From Clostridium isatidis (GTDB lineage Bacteria; Bacillota; Clostridia; Clostridiales; Clostridiaceae), in the NCBI RefSeq assembly GCF_002285495.1, contig NZ_CP016786.1:1688001-1752000 (forward strand): 64,000 bases of DNA. The letters run 5' to 3'. Made by a program: the position numbers and the translations under genes. The notes under the pieces are model-generated. The model saw nothing but the letters and a program-made list of their open reading frames with translations. It was not told where the DNA came from and made no database searches. Below are positions 25,855 to 33,286 of the stretch, in pieces. The first letter of the stretch is position 1, and the number at the start of each line of letters is the position of its first letter.

Positions 25855-25940
25855 TTATATATCTCCTCCGATTATTAATTTTTCTTTATCGTTAGTTATT
25901 ATATAAAATGAGGAAGAATTAATCTGTAACAATATCACAA

Positions 25941-26050
25941 ACTACCAACTCCACACTCCTAACTCCTAACTCCTAACTCCACACTCCAAACTTCTAACTC
26001 CTAACTGAACCTAAACTCCACACTCCTAACTCCTAACTACTAACTCCTAA
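25941..26050. repeat. Heptanucleotide array A (ACTCCNA units)
   Basis: About fifteen consecutive seven-base units of the form ACTCC(T/A)(A/C) (for example ACTCCTA, ACTCCAC, ACTCCAA), broken once by ACTGAACCTAA. On the other strand the unit reads GGAGT plus two bases. The block CACACTCCAAACTTCTAACT followed by CCTAACTGAACCT recurs twice more in array B. It lies between the 4Fe-4S protein gene and the DUF488 gene and runs to within a few bases of the latter's stop. Confidence 0.9.
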
Positions 26051-26056
26051 ATGCCT

Positions 26057-26677
26057 CTATTTTTTCTGAAGATTTTCCACCCTAAGTCCAATTTCCCTAT
26101 TGGCCATTCTATATGCCTCATTTATTCTATCTTCATTTGTCATTTCATTACCAAGGAGCGCATCAATAGTTATTTGATTTCTGTCTGGAAAGTATTTATC
26201 TAGCACTCTATTATCTATATATTCTTGATTTTGGATTGTATAGTCATCCAATATATGTTTTACGTTAAAACCTAGCTTAGTTAATTCCCTTCCTACTAAT
26301 ATACTTCTATGGCATCTTATTGGATCCTGCATAGCTCCTAAAAGAACAATTTTATAGCCCTTGTTAATACCATTTTTAATCCTTTCTACTCCTCTTTTAA
26401 AAGCTTCTTCCTGAACTACCTTTTCAAAATCAGAAAAACCTTCCTCATTGTAAGATATTTTGCTAGGTCTCTTAGCTGCAAATTCTTCTGCCATATAAAT
26501 ATAGGTAAAACCTGCTTTAGTTAAGGAATACCTAATTGATTCTTTATCAAATTGAACATTATATTTAGAATAAGGTGTCCCTCTAATATCTACAACACAA
26601 TTAATATCAAAGTATTTAAGCATATCTATAAGCCTTTCTAAAGAATAATTAGAATGTCCTATAGTATAAATATCCAT
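26057..26677 (-). CDS. DUF488 family protein
   Basis: A 206-residue protein of the DUF488 family. It opens with YTIGHSNYSLERLIDML and carries VVDIRGTPYSKYN and the characteristic DPIRCHRSILVGREL, whose Cys-His-Arg lies in the presumed active site. The biochemical activity is not established; the fold and the conserved Cys suggest a nucleic-acid- or nucleotide-related enzyme. It is unusual in lying exactly between two heptanucleotide arrays (array A at its 3' side, array B just upstream of its start), as if the gene and the arrays arrived or expanded together. Confidence 0.88.
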   Translation of the reverse strand: MDIYTIGHSNYSLERLIDMLKYFDINCVVDIRGTPYSKYNVQFDKESIRYSLTKAGFTYIYMAEEFAAKRPSKISYNEEGFSDFEKVVQEEAFKRGVERIKNGINKGYKIVLLGAMQDPIRCHRSILVGRELTKLGFNVKHILDDYTIQNQEYIDNRVLDKYFPDRNQITIDALLGNEMTNEDRINEAYRMANREIGLRVENLQKK

Positions 26678-26696
26678 CCTATCACCACCTTAATAT

Positions 26697-26982
26697 AACT
26701 CCAAACTCCTAACTCCACACTCCAAACTCCTAACTCCTAACTCCACACTCCTAACTCCTAACTCCACACTCCAAACTCCTAACTCCTAACTCCACACTCC
26801 AAACTTCTAACTCCTAACTGAACCTAAACTCCACACTCCAAACTCCTAACTCCTAACTCCACACTCCAAACTCCTAACTCCACACTCCTAACTCCTAACT
26901 ACTAACTCCACACTCCAAACTTCTAACTCCTAACTGAACCTAAACTCCACACTCCAAACTCCAAACTCCTAACTGAAGTTAT
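26697..26982. repeat. Heptanucleotide array B (ACTCCNA units, higher-order repeat)
   Basis: Roughly forty seven-base units of the ACTCC(T/A)(A/C) type over 285 bp. A higher-order block of about 50 bp (ACTCCAC-ACTCCAA-ACTTCTA-ACTCCTA-ACTGAACCTAA-ACTCCAC) appears twice here and once in array A. It fills the whole spacer between the SWIM/SNF2 helicase gene and the DUF488 start. The spread of variants among units suggests slippage and copying rather than a recently amplified simple repeat. Confidence 0.92.
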
Positions 26983-26993
26983 GCTGCTAACTT

Positions 26994-29900
26994 TTAATTG
27001 AATAGTTCTAAAAGTTCTTCCTTGCTTATCTTATTTAATATATCTCCCTTTAAATTATCTTCTTCTATTATAGTATTTATTAATTCCCTCTTTTCATTTT
27101 GCAAGGCTAGAATTTTTTCTTCAATTGTATCCTTAGAAATAAGCTTTATAACCTCTACTACATTTTTTTGTCCAAGCCTATGAGCCCTATCTGTTGCCTG
27201 ATCTTCTACAGCTGGATTCCACCAAGGATCAAAATGAACTACTACACTGGCTGAAGTTAAATTAAGTCCAACTCCTCCTGCTTTTAAGGAAATTAAGAAA
27301 ACATCCACAGGGCCATTATTAAACTCCTCCACCAGCCTTAATCTATCCTTAGCACTGACAGCTCCATCTAAATATAAGTAATTATAGTCTTCCCTTGATA
27401 ATCTATTAGATATTTTAGCCAAAACCTTTGTAAATTGAGAAAATATAATCATTTTCCTCTTTTGAGCTTTTAGCTCTTTAACTAAATCTATTACAGCTTC
27501 AATTTTAGGACTTTCTTCCTTATATTCTTCTATTAATAAGGATGGATCTAAACATAACTGTCTTAAATTTGTTAGATATGAGAATATAACAATCTTATTA
27601 TCCTTATCTTCTTTAAGCTTTTGCTTGACTTCCTTCATATAGGAGTTATAAATTTGCTTCTGTTTTGGACTCATTGAAATATAATATTCTTTTTCTATTT
27701 TATCAGGAAGTTCCTCCAAAACCTCTTCCTTAACTCTTCTTAAAATAAAAGGAGATATTAGATTTTTTAAATCCTTTAAGTTTTCATCCTTTCCCCTTAA
27801 AAATTTAGCTTTAAACTTTTCTTCGTTATATAAATAGCCTGGCATAATAAAATCAAAAATGGACCAAAGCTCTAAAAGATTATTTTCGATTGGAGTACCG
27901 CTTAAGGCAAATTTACATGTTCCATTTAATTTCTTTACTATTTCTGTAGTTTTAGAGTCCTTATTTTTTATATTTTGAGCTTCATCAATAATAATAAAAT
28001 CAAAGCTTTTATCTTTATAAAAGTCAAAATCATTTTTTAAAGTTCCATAGCTGGTTAAGAGGCAGTTATATTCCTTATATTCTTCCTTTAACTTATCTCT
28101 TTCATTTTTACTTCCATGAATTAGTCCAATTTTTAAAGAAGGAGCAAACTTAGTAAATTCATTTTTCCAATTATAAATTACTGCAGTTGGACAAATTACT
28201 AATGACTTTTTATTTTCAGAAGATAAAAGTAGTGCTATTGTTTGAATAGTCTTTCCTAAACCCATGTCATCTGCTAAAATTCCGCCTAAGGAAAGCTCCT
28301 CTATCTGCTTAAGCCAGTTATACCCCTTAACTTGATAATCCCTTAGCTTTGCTTTTAACTTTTTAGGAAGTTCATATTCTTCCTTTTTATTTTTAAACTT
28401 ATCCATTAATTTATTTATTAACTCTTCTCCCCTTATCAAAGGAAGCCTTTCTTCATTTATCTTTTGCCCCATATGTAATAATTGGAATTTATCCACATAT
28501 ATCTCATTTTTGTAAACAGTTTTAAAGTTATTAAGTTCACTTAAACTGTGGAAAAATTCTACTACTTTTGTGTCTTCTAAATCTAAAATTCTATTTTTCC
28601 TAGTCTTATAAAAACTTTCTCCTCTATTTATGCTATTTATTATATCTCCTATCTCATCATAAGCTATATCATCTAGACTATATCTAAAAATATACTCTTC
28701 CTTTAGTCTTATAATCTCACTATATATATTTTCATTATTTAATAAATAATCTTCTTTTAAATTATTACTTATCTTTAAAAAAGCTATATTTTTAAGCTTA
28801 TTTATTCCATACTTAAAAAATTTATATTGGGCTTCATCATTTCCTATAAAAATATATTTTTCCCCTTCTTTTCTAAAGCTTAGACCTTCCAAGATTATTT
28901 CAACTTTCTCTTTTTCCTTATAATCAATTTTTTCATTGATTTTAGGAATTTCTAAGCTGCAATATATCTTCCCCTCTATTTTTTCCAAATCAATAATAGG
29001 TTTATTTACTGTTTTTATAAAACTAATCATGCTTTCATCATAGTTTATTTTTTTAGATATTTTTTTTAGTATAAAAATTAATTTTTGTAAATTTTCCTTT
29101 GTATTGCTATAAACAAGCTTTTCCTTAACTTCTAACTTATCAAAAATTATATTATAATATTTTATCTGCTCCTGGCTTGGAAGATATATATTCTTATCAT
29201 ACAGCCATACTGTTCTTTCCTTATTTAATGGTACAATCTGCTTTTTTTGTCCAGATAATATAATTTTATTGTCCTTTGCCTTTAGGTTATGGACTAAGGG
29301 CATATCTTCTTTAATTATCTTTGAATTATAGATCATATAATCATGAGTTAAAGATATAATTTTATTTTCATCCACCAAAAATAAAAAATCATAAAGTTCT
29401 TCTGCTTCTATTAAAAAAGCCCTCCCATTAAAAATCCTGCTTTTACTGCCCTTTTGCTTTCTTATTAAATATTCTAAAATTTTATTATCTTCTTCTGAAA
29501 AATCTGCCTTATTAAATGAATATAGAAAGTTTACTAGCGAATCAACTGTTACTGCTCTTTCCTTTCCTAACTTTAACTCTAAATAATATTTTATTTTTCC
29601 ATTTATCTTCTCTTCCTTTAATAAAATAGCTAGCTTTTGCTTGGAGGCATTAGATAAGTTATTAGATATTTTACTATTATCCTTTGCTTTCTCATTATTT
29701 TTTATTTTTACTAATGCATAATATTTATAAATTGTTGCAACTATATGTGGACAAATATAATTTTTCATATGAATACTATTTTCTTTATAATTGTCACAAC
29801 TACAGCTGGCAGCCTCCAGCCTTTTATTAATTAAATTATATTTTATATGGGTCCTTTGTTCATAATTGTTATCAAACACTATTCCATACAAATGATATAT

Positions 29901-30014
29901 ATTATCTATTTTTTTATTTTCTATCTTTTTAACCTTTTTCTCTTTATGTAAAATATGACCAATTTCCTTAGAAATGCTGGAACTTAAATTTAATATTAAA
30001 TCGATTAAATTCAT
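26994..30014 (-). CDS. SWIM zinc-finger SNF2/RapA-type helicase
   Basis: A 1006-residue protein. Near the N terminus a SWIM zinc finger is visible (CSC at about residue 75, then CPH about 20 residues on). A long middle domain follows, then a SNF2 ATPase: motif I DDMGLGKTIQT, motif II DEAQNIKN, motif III ALSGTPIENNL, and the C-terminal helicase motifs SQFTKVLAKIS, LISLKAGGVGLNLT and DPWWNPAVEDQATDRAHRLGQ. These enzymes use ATP to translocate along duplex DNA and remodel protein-DNA complexes; clostridial ones are of unknown specific role. It is a single gene with a weak leader, ending 12 bp from array B. Confidence 0.94.
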   Translation of the reverse strand: MNLIDLILNLSSSISKEIGHILHKEKKVKKIENKKIDNIYHLYGIVFDNNYEQRTHIKYNLINKRLEAASCSCDNYKENSIHMKNYICPHIVATIYKYYALVKIKNNEKAKDNSKISNNLSNASKQKLAILLKEEKINGKIKYYLELKLGKERAVTVDSLVNFLYSFNKADFSEEDNKILEYLIRKQKGSKSRIFNGRAFLIEAEELYDFLFLVDENKIISLTHDYMIYNSKIIKEDMPLVHNLKAKDNKIILSGQKKQIVPLNKERTVWLYDKNIYLPSQEQIKYYNIIFDKLEVKEKLVYSNTKENLQKLIFILKKISKKINYDESMISFIKTVNKPIIDLEKIEGKIYCSLEIPKINEKIDYKEKEKVEIILEGLSFRKEGEKYIFIGNDEAQYKFFKYGINKLKNIAFLKISNNLKEDYLLNNENIYSEIIRLKEEYIFRYSLDDIAYDEIGDIINSINRGESFYKTRKNRILDLEDTKVVEFFHSLSELNNFKTVYKNEIYVDKFQLLHMGQKINEERLPLIRGEELINKLMDKFKNKKEEYELPKKLKAKLRDYQVKGYNWLKQIEELSLGGILADDMGLGKTIQTIALLLSSENKKSLVICPTAVIYNWKNEFTKFAPSLKIGLIHGSKNERDKLKEEYKEYNCLLTSYGTLKNDFDFYKDKSFDFIIIDEAQNIKNKDSKTTEIVKKLNGTCKFALSGTPIENNLLELWSIFDFIMPGYLYNEEKFKAKFLRGKDENLKDLKNLISPFILRRVKEEVLEELPDKIEKEYYISMSPKQKQIYNSYMKEVKQKLKEDKDNKIVIFSYLTNLRQLCLDPSLLIEEYKEESPKIEAVIDLVKELKAQKRKMIIFSQFTKVLAKISNRLSREDYNYLYLDGAVSAKDRLRLVEEFNNGPVDVFLISLKAGGVGLNLTSASVVVHFDPWWNPAVEDQATDRAHRLGQKNVVEVIKLISKDTIEEKILALQNEKRELINTIIEEDNLKGDILNKISKEELLELFN

Positions 30015-30098
30015 AATAACTCCTTTATAATTAAATTTTAGTATTTTAATTATACAATATTTTATTTAATCAGGAAATTTTCAACATGACAAGTTTAC

Positions 30099-30148
30099 TT
30101 GACACAAAAGAAAAAAATTGTTATATTTTGTGTAAAGTTAACTTTACA
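30099..30148 (+). promoter_or_regulatory. Promoter and palindromic operator of the XRE-def operon
   Basis: -35 TTGACA (30099-30104), 17-base spacer, -10 TATATT (30122-30127). Immediately after it lies a perfect 18-base palindrome, TGTAAAGTTAACTTTACA (30131-30148), at the transcription start. This is a typical place for autorepression by the helix-turn-helix protein encoded just downstream. Confidence 0.75.
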
Positions 30149-30161
30149 GGAGTGATTATTT

Positions 30162-30398
30162 TTGAAAAATAGATTAAAAAGTTTACGCGAACATTTGGGA
30201 TTAACTCAGGAGGAATTAGGAAAGCTCGTTGGAGTATCAAGACAGACTATTAACGCAATTGAAACTGAAAAATATGAGCCATCTATATGGCTGGCTTATG
30301 ATATTTCAAAAGTATTTAATAGTACTATTGAAGATATTTTTCTTTTTGAGGAAAGCCATAGGAAATCAAGATCAGAGCAAAGCAGGGGTGTTGTATAA
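30162..30398 (+). CDS. XRE-family helix-turn-helix regulator
   Basis: A 78-residue Cro/CI-type DNA-binding protein of the YgzD-like subgroup: LREHLGLTQEELGKLVGVSRQTINAIETEKYEPS is the five-helix domain, followed by the conserved YDISKVFNSTIEDIFLFEE. It begins with TTG, chosen because CAGGAGTGATT is correctly spaced and no ATG exists upstream. Its stop overlaps the def start (TAATG), so the two are translationally coupled. The palindrome before it is its likely own operator. A regulator fused this tightly to peptide deformylase is unusual. Confidence 0.9.
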   Translation: MKNRLKSLREHLGLTQEELGKLVGVSRQTINAIETEKYEPSIWLAYDISKVFNSTIEDIFLFEESHRKSRSEQSRGVV

Positions 30399-30847
30399 TG
30401 GCATTAAGGCAAATCAGGTTAGTTGGAGATGAAATTTTAAGAAAGAAGTCTAAGGAAGTTAAAGTCGTTGATGATAAAATAAAGCAAATATTAGATGATA
30501 TGGCAGAAACCATGTATAATACAGAAAATGGTGGTGGCCTAGCTGCACCACAGATAGGAATCCTAAAGCGCTTGGTAGTAATTGATATGGGAGAAGGACT
30601 AATAAAATTAGTAAATCCAAAAATAATACAAAAAGAAGGTTCTCAAAAGGTTTTAGAAGGCTGCTTAAGTATTCCAAATAAAATCGGAAAATTAACAAGA
30701 CCTGCTAAGGTAACAATACAAGCATTAAATGAAAATGGTGAAGAAATCATTTTAACAGGCACTGGAGAATTAGCAAAATGCTTCTGCCATGAAATAGAGC
30801 ATCTAGATGGAATACTTTTTACTGATTTTGTAACTGAGTACTTATAA
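30398..30847 (+). CDS. def: Peptide deformylase
   Basis: A 149-residue iron- or zinc-dependent hydrolase that removes the formyl group from new proteins. All three motifs are present: GGGLAAPQIG (motif 1), EGCLSIP (motif 2, with the metal-binding Cys) and HEIEHLDG (motif 3, with two metal-binding His and the catalytic Glu). The short length is typical of the clostridial type. A second def gene usually sits with fmt and priA in this group, so this copy, under its own XRE regulator, may be an extra, regulated one; that is inference. Confidence 0.95.
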   Translation: MALRQIRLVGDEILRKKSKEVKVVDDKIKQILDDMAETMYNTENGGGLAAPQIGILKRLVVIDMGEGLIKLVNPKIIQKEGSQKVLEGCLSIPNKIGKLTRPAKVTIQALNENGEEIILTGTGELAKCFCHEIEHLDGILFTDFVTEYL

Positions 30848-30897
30848 ACTATTAATATATAATGCATAATTTAAGTGCTTATAAATCCACAAAAATA

Positions 30898-30962
30898 AAA
30901 AACTACTATCCAAGAGTTCTTGCTGTTAGAAAAAAGCAATAACTCTTGTATAGCAGTTTTTT
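30898..30962 (+). terminator. Long terminator after def
   Basis: AAAAACTACTAT pairs with ATAGCAGTTTTT (with one mismatch), continued by CAAGAGTT with AACTCTTG and GC-rich inner pairs, and followed by TTTTTT. A single long hairpin of about 60 bases. Confidence 0.85.
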
Positions 30963-31120
30963 TAACCTAATGCTCCTAATTTCTTTAGGCTCACCCTTAA
31001 TAACTTTTTTTATCCGCGCTAAATTGCATTCGCTATCTCAATTATTAAATAAATTATCAATTAGCGAATTTTTAATATAAAGTACTATTAATTTTTATAT
31101 GTACTGATAATCTTAAAATC

Positions 31121-32377
31121 CTAATTAATATGTAAAGGAAACTTTATTATAAATTCCGTCAAGTCTTTATTACTTTTTACATTTATGTCTCCCCTATATT
31201 TATTAACTAATTCTTTTACTATGTACAATCCGAACCCATTCTCTTTATTTTTATTTTCTTTAGTAGAAAATCCTTGCTCAAAGATTTTTCCAATAATATT
31301 CTTATTAATTTCAGGTCCATTATTTTGTATGCTAATTACTATACTATTATAGTCATAAAAACTTTTTATCATTAATAGACCTTTTCCCTTTAGTGCTTCA
31401 ATAGAGTTTTTTACTATATTAGATATAATTCTATGCATATCTAACTCATTTACCTTTATGTGTTCTAACTCCGCTCTTTCATCTATTAAAACATCTACAT
31501 CCATCAAGTCAATTGAATTAACTATTTGAGCTAAAAGCGAATCCTCTCTGCTTAAAACCTTAACTTGTGTTGAAATATTATTACCTTCTATAACACTTTT
31601 AAATAGTTCTCCTAATTTTTCATAATTCTTCATTAGATATGCTCCATACAGATAAGAAATTTGAGAACCATAATCATGTTTAATCTTTTTCAGCTCATTA
31701 ATTTTGTTTTCTAATTCAATATTTAACCTATGTATTTCTTTTGCCTTTTTATCTATACTTGCAAAGTAACCAATAGTAAAAACAACAAAAATAACTAATA
31801 ATAAAAATATTATTTCTTTGAATACTGGATTATCTTTATCATTAGTGATTAGGGAAAAAGATATTACAAAATCAAGAGCAAATGCACCTATACTTAAAGA
31901 AATTATGGATGAAAGCCTTGATTTAACCATTAGATTTACCTTATATACAAAGTTCTTATCCCTTAAAAATAGATATGAAATAATGTATGAAGGTAAATAC
32001 ATAAAAGTTATCATTACAATAAATTCATATTCCTTAGGGACATACACCATATCGGTATACATCTGCCACATACCTCCACCCATAAGGGCAAGTAATGAAA
32101 ATGCTATATAGGCTATATTAAAACCTATTGTTGCCGACAATTTATCTTTATGATAAGGTACAGTTACTAAAATTAATCCTGTAATATGCATTATTATAAT
32201 TGATAAACTATAATTTCCCATTTTATAAGTAATAATTATAGTTACTAATGCTAATAATAATCCCCATGCAACGACTTCTACATTCTCTTTTTTGTATTTA
32301 GTACAATAATTAATTGTAGCAATTATTATAATACTTTGAAGAATACTATTAACAACATCAAATAATCCAGTATACAT
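31121..32377 (-). CDS. agrC: AgrC-like peptide-sensing histidine kinase (GHKL)
   Basis: A 418-residue kinase. The N-terminal 200 residues hold about six membrane helices, as in AgrC receptors for cyclic peptides. The cytoplasmic part has the family's phospho-acceptor H234 in KIKHDYGSQISYLYGAYL and a GHKL ATPase with ISNIVKNSIEALKG (N box) and ENGFGLYIVKELVNKY (G box). It is the last gene of agrB-agrD-agrC. No AgrA-type response regulator follows it, so its cognate regulator must be encoded elsewhere. Confidence 0.88.
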   Translation of the reverse strand: MYTGLFDVVNSILQSIIIIATINYCTKYKKENVEVVAWGLLLALVTIIITYKMGNYSLSIIIMHITGLILVTVPYHKDKLSATIGFNIAYIAFSLLALMGGGMWQMYTDMVYVPKEYEFIVMITFMYLPSYIISYLFLRDKNFVYKVNLMVKSRLSSIISLSIGAFALDFVISFSLITNDKDNPVFKEIIFLLLVIFVVFTIGYFASIDKKAKEIHRLNIELENKINELKKIKHDYGSQISYLYGAYLMKNYEKLGELFKSVIEGNNISTQVKVLSREDSLLAQIVNSIDLMDVDVLIDERAELEHIKVNELDMHRIISNIVKNSIEALKGKGLLMIKSFYDYNSIVISIQNNGPEINKNIIGKIFEQGFSTKENKNKENGFGLYIVKELVNKYRGDINVKSNKDLTEFIIKFPLHIN

Positions 32378-32389
32378 TTTTTAGCTCCC

Positions 32390-32512
32390 TTATCTTAATT
32401 TTTTAAGTGATTCTGGCATTTCTTCTACACCAATTCCTGCAAAAGAAGCTGGTGCTACATTAACAAGAACTGCACCTAATAATAATAGGAAAGCGCCTAA
32501 TGATTTTTTCAT
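32390..32512 (-). CDS. agrD: AgrD-like autoinducing-peptide precursor, serine in place of cysteine
   Basis: A 40-residue peptide with an ideal ribosome site (GGAGGTGATTTAAATG) placed exactly between agrB and agrC. It has the three AgrD parts: an amphipathic/hydrophobic leader (MKKSLGAFLLLLGAVLVNV), a short core (APASFAGI), and a charged tail (EEMPESLKKL) matching the xPxELxxL recognition tail of AgrD. The usual core cysteine is absent; Ser23 stands at the equivalent place. Counting back from the conserved Pro as in staphylococcal AgrD gives a five-residue ring S-F-A-G-I, which would be a lactone instead of a thiolactone. Ring size and ends are inference. Confidence 0.8.
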   Translation of the reverse strand: MKKSLGAFLLLLGAVLVNVAPASFAGIGVEEMPESLKKLR

Positions 32513-33085
32513 TTAAATCACCTCCTTGATATTCTTGTATTTATTAAACATTAAAATAGCTTGTACAAAAATTGTCCAAACTATTATTTGAGAAAGCCAA
32601 GTAACTTTAAACATAATAATTGATAATACGACTAAGATTAAAGAATTTGTAATACCAATCTTTCTGTTTTTATTAATAAGCTCTTCCCTTGTAATAGGCA
32701 TTTTTGAATTTATTATAGGTGCCTGATTATATATAGAAAATATGCTTATTATATTTAAAATAATAGAGCTTATTAAATTTAAATAATTATTTTTATATAA
32801 AACTATTATAAATGCTACAACTATAAAAGTAGCAATAAAACACTTTACTTGAGTATCTTCATGATATCCACCAATAAATGGTTTTGTAATTGACATAATA
32901 AAAATTATAAGTAAACTTTCTTTAAAGTATCCTAATATAGAAAATATTATTAGTATCAATAACATTTTTATTATTTCATATGTTATAACCTTTAAAGAAT
33001 ATATAGACTGCTCAATTTGATCTTTAGTAAAATTATTATATTCTCCTATATTTTCTACGAACTTACATAATAATTTTTCTATCAT
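32513..33085 (-). CDS. agrB: AgrB-family peptide-processing membrane protease
   Basis: A 190-residue membrane protein with about five hydrophobic helices. The catalytic pair is visible as H75 and C82 in GGYHEDTQVKCF; AgrB cuts the C-terminal tail of AgrD and joins the core carboxyl to the Cys or Ser side chain. It is followed with no intervening base by the agrD start (stop of agrB at 32513, ATG of agrD at 32512), so translation is coupled. The length is normal for clostridial AgrB. Confidence 0.93.
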   Translation of the reverse strand: MIEKLLCKFVENIGEYNNFTKDQIEQSIYSLKVITYEIIKMLLILIIFSILGYFKESLLIIFIMSITKPFIGGYHEDTQVKCFIATFIVVAFIIVLYKNNYLNLISSIILNIISIFSIYNQAPIINSKMPITREELINKNRKIGITNSLILVVLSIIMFKVTWLSQIIVWTIFVQAILMFNKYKNIKEVI

Positions 33086-33209
33086 TTTATATACCCTTTA
33101 CCATAATTTTTATATTACATATTATATAATAAATTTGAATAATTTTCTACATTTTTGATATGATATTTTTCATTTTTTGTAAATTATTAAATTTTTGGTA
33201 GAAAATAAG

Positions 33210-33240
33210 AATTTTACAGAATTTTCAATCTGTAAAATCC
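33210..33240 (-). terminator. Terminator after recQ
   Basis: ATTTTACAGA (33211-33220) and TCTGTAAAAT (33229-33238) form a ten-base stem; on the minus strand it is followed by a T-rich stretch (TCTTATTTT). It lies between recQ and the agrB promoter region. Confidence 0.65.
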
Positions 33241-33286
33241 TTACTTTTTGATAATTTAATTATAATCGCTATTAAACTTCCAAAAA

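Noticed and set aside
25941..26982. CRISPR array
   Set aside because: The repeat unit is seven bases with no unique spacers of constant length and no cas genes nearby.
26697..26982. Telomere-like repeat or linear replicon end
   Set aside because: The other strand reads TTAGGAG-like, but the arrays lie inside a gene-dense region between ordinary genes, not at an end.
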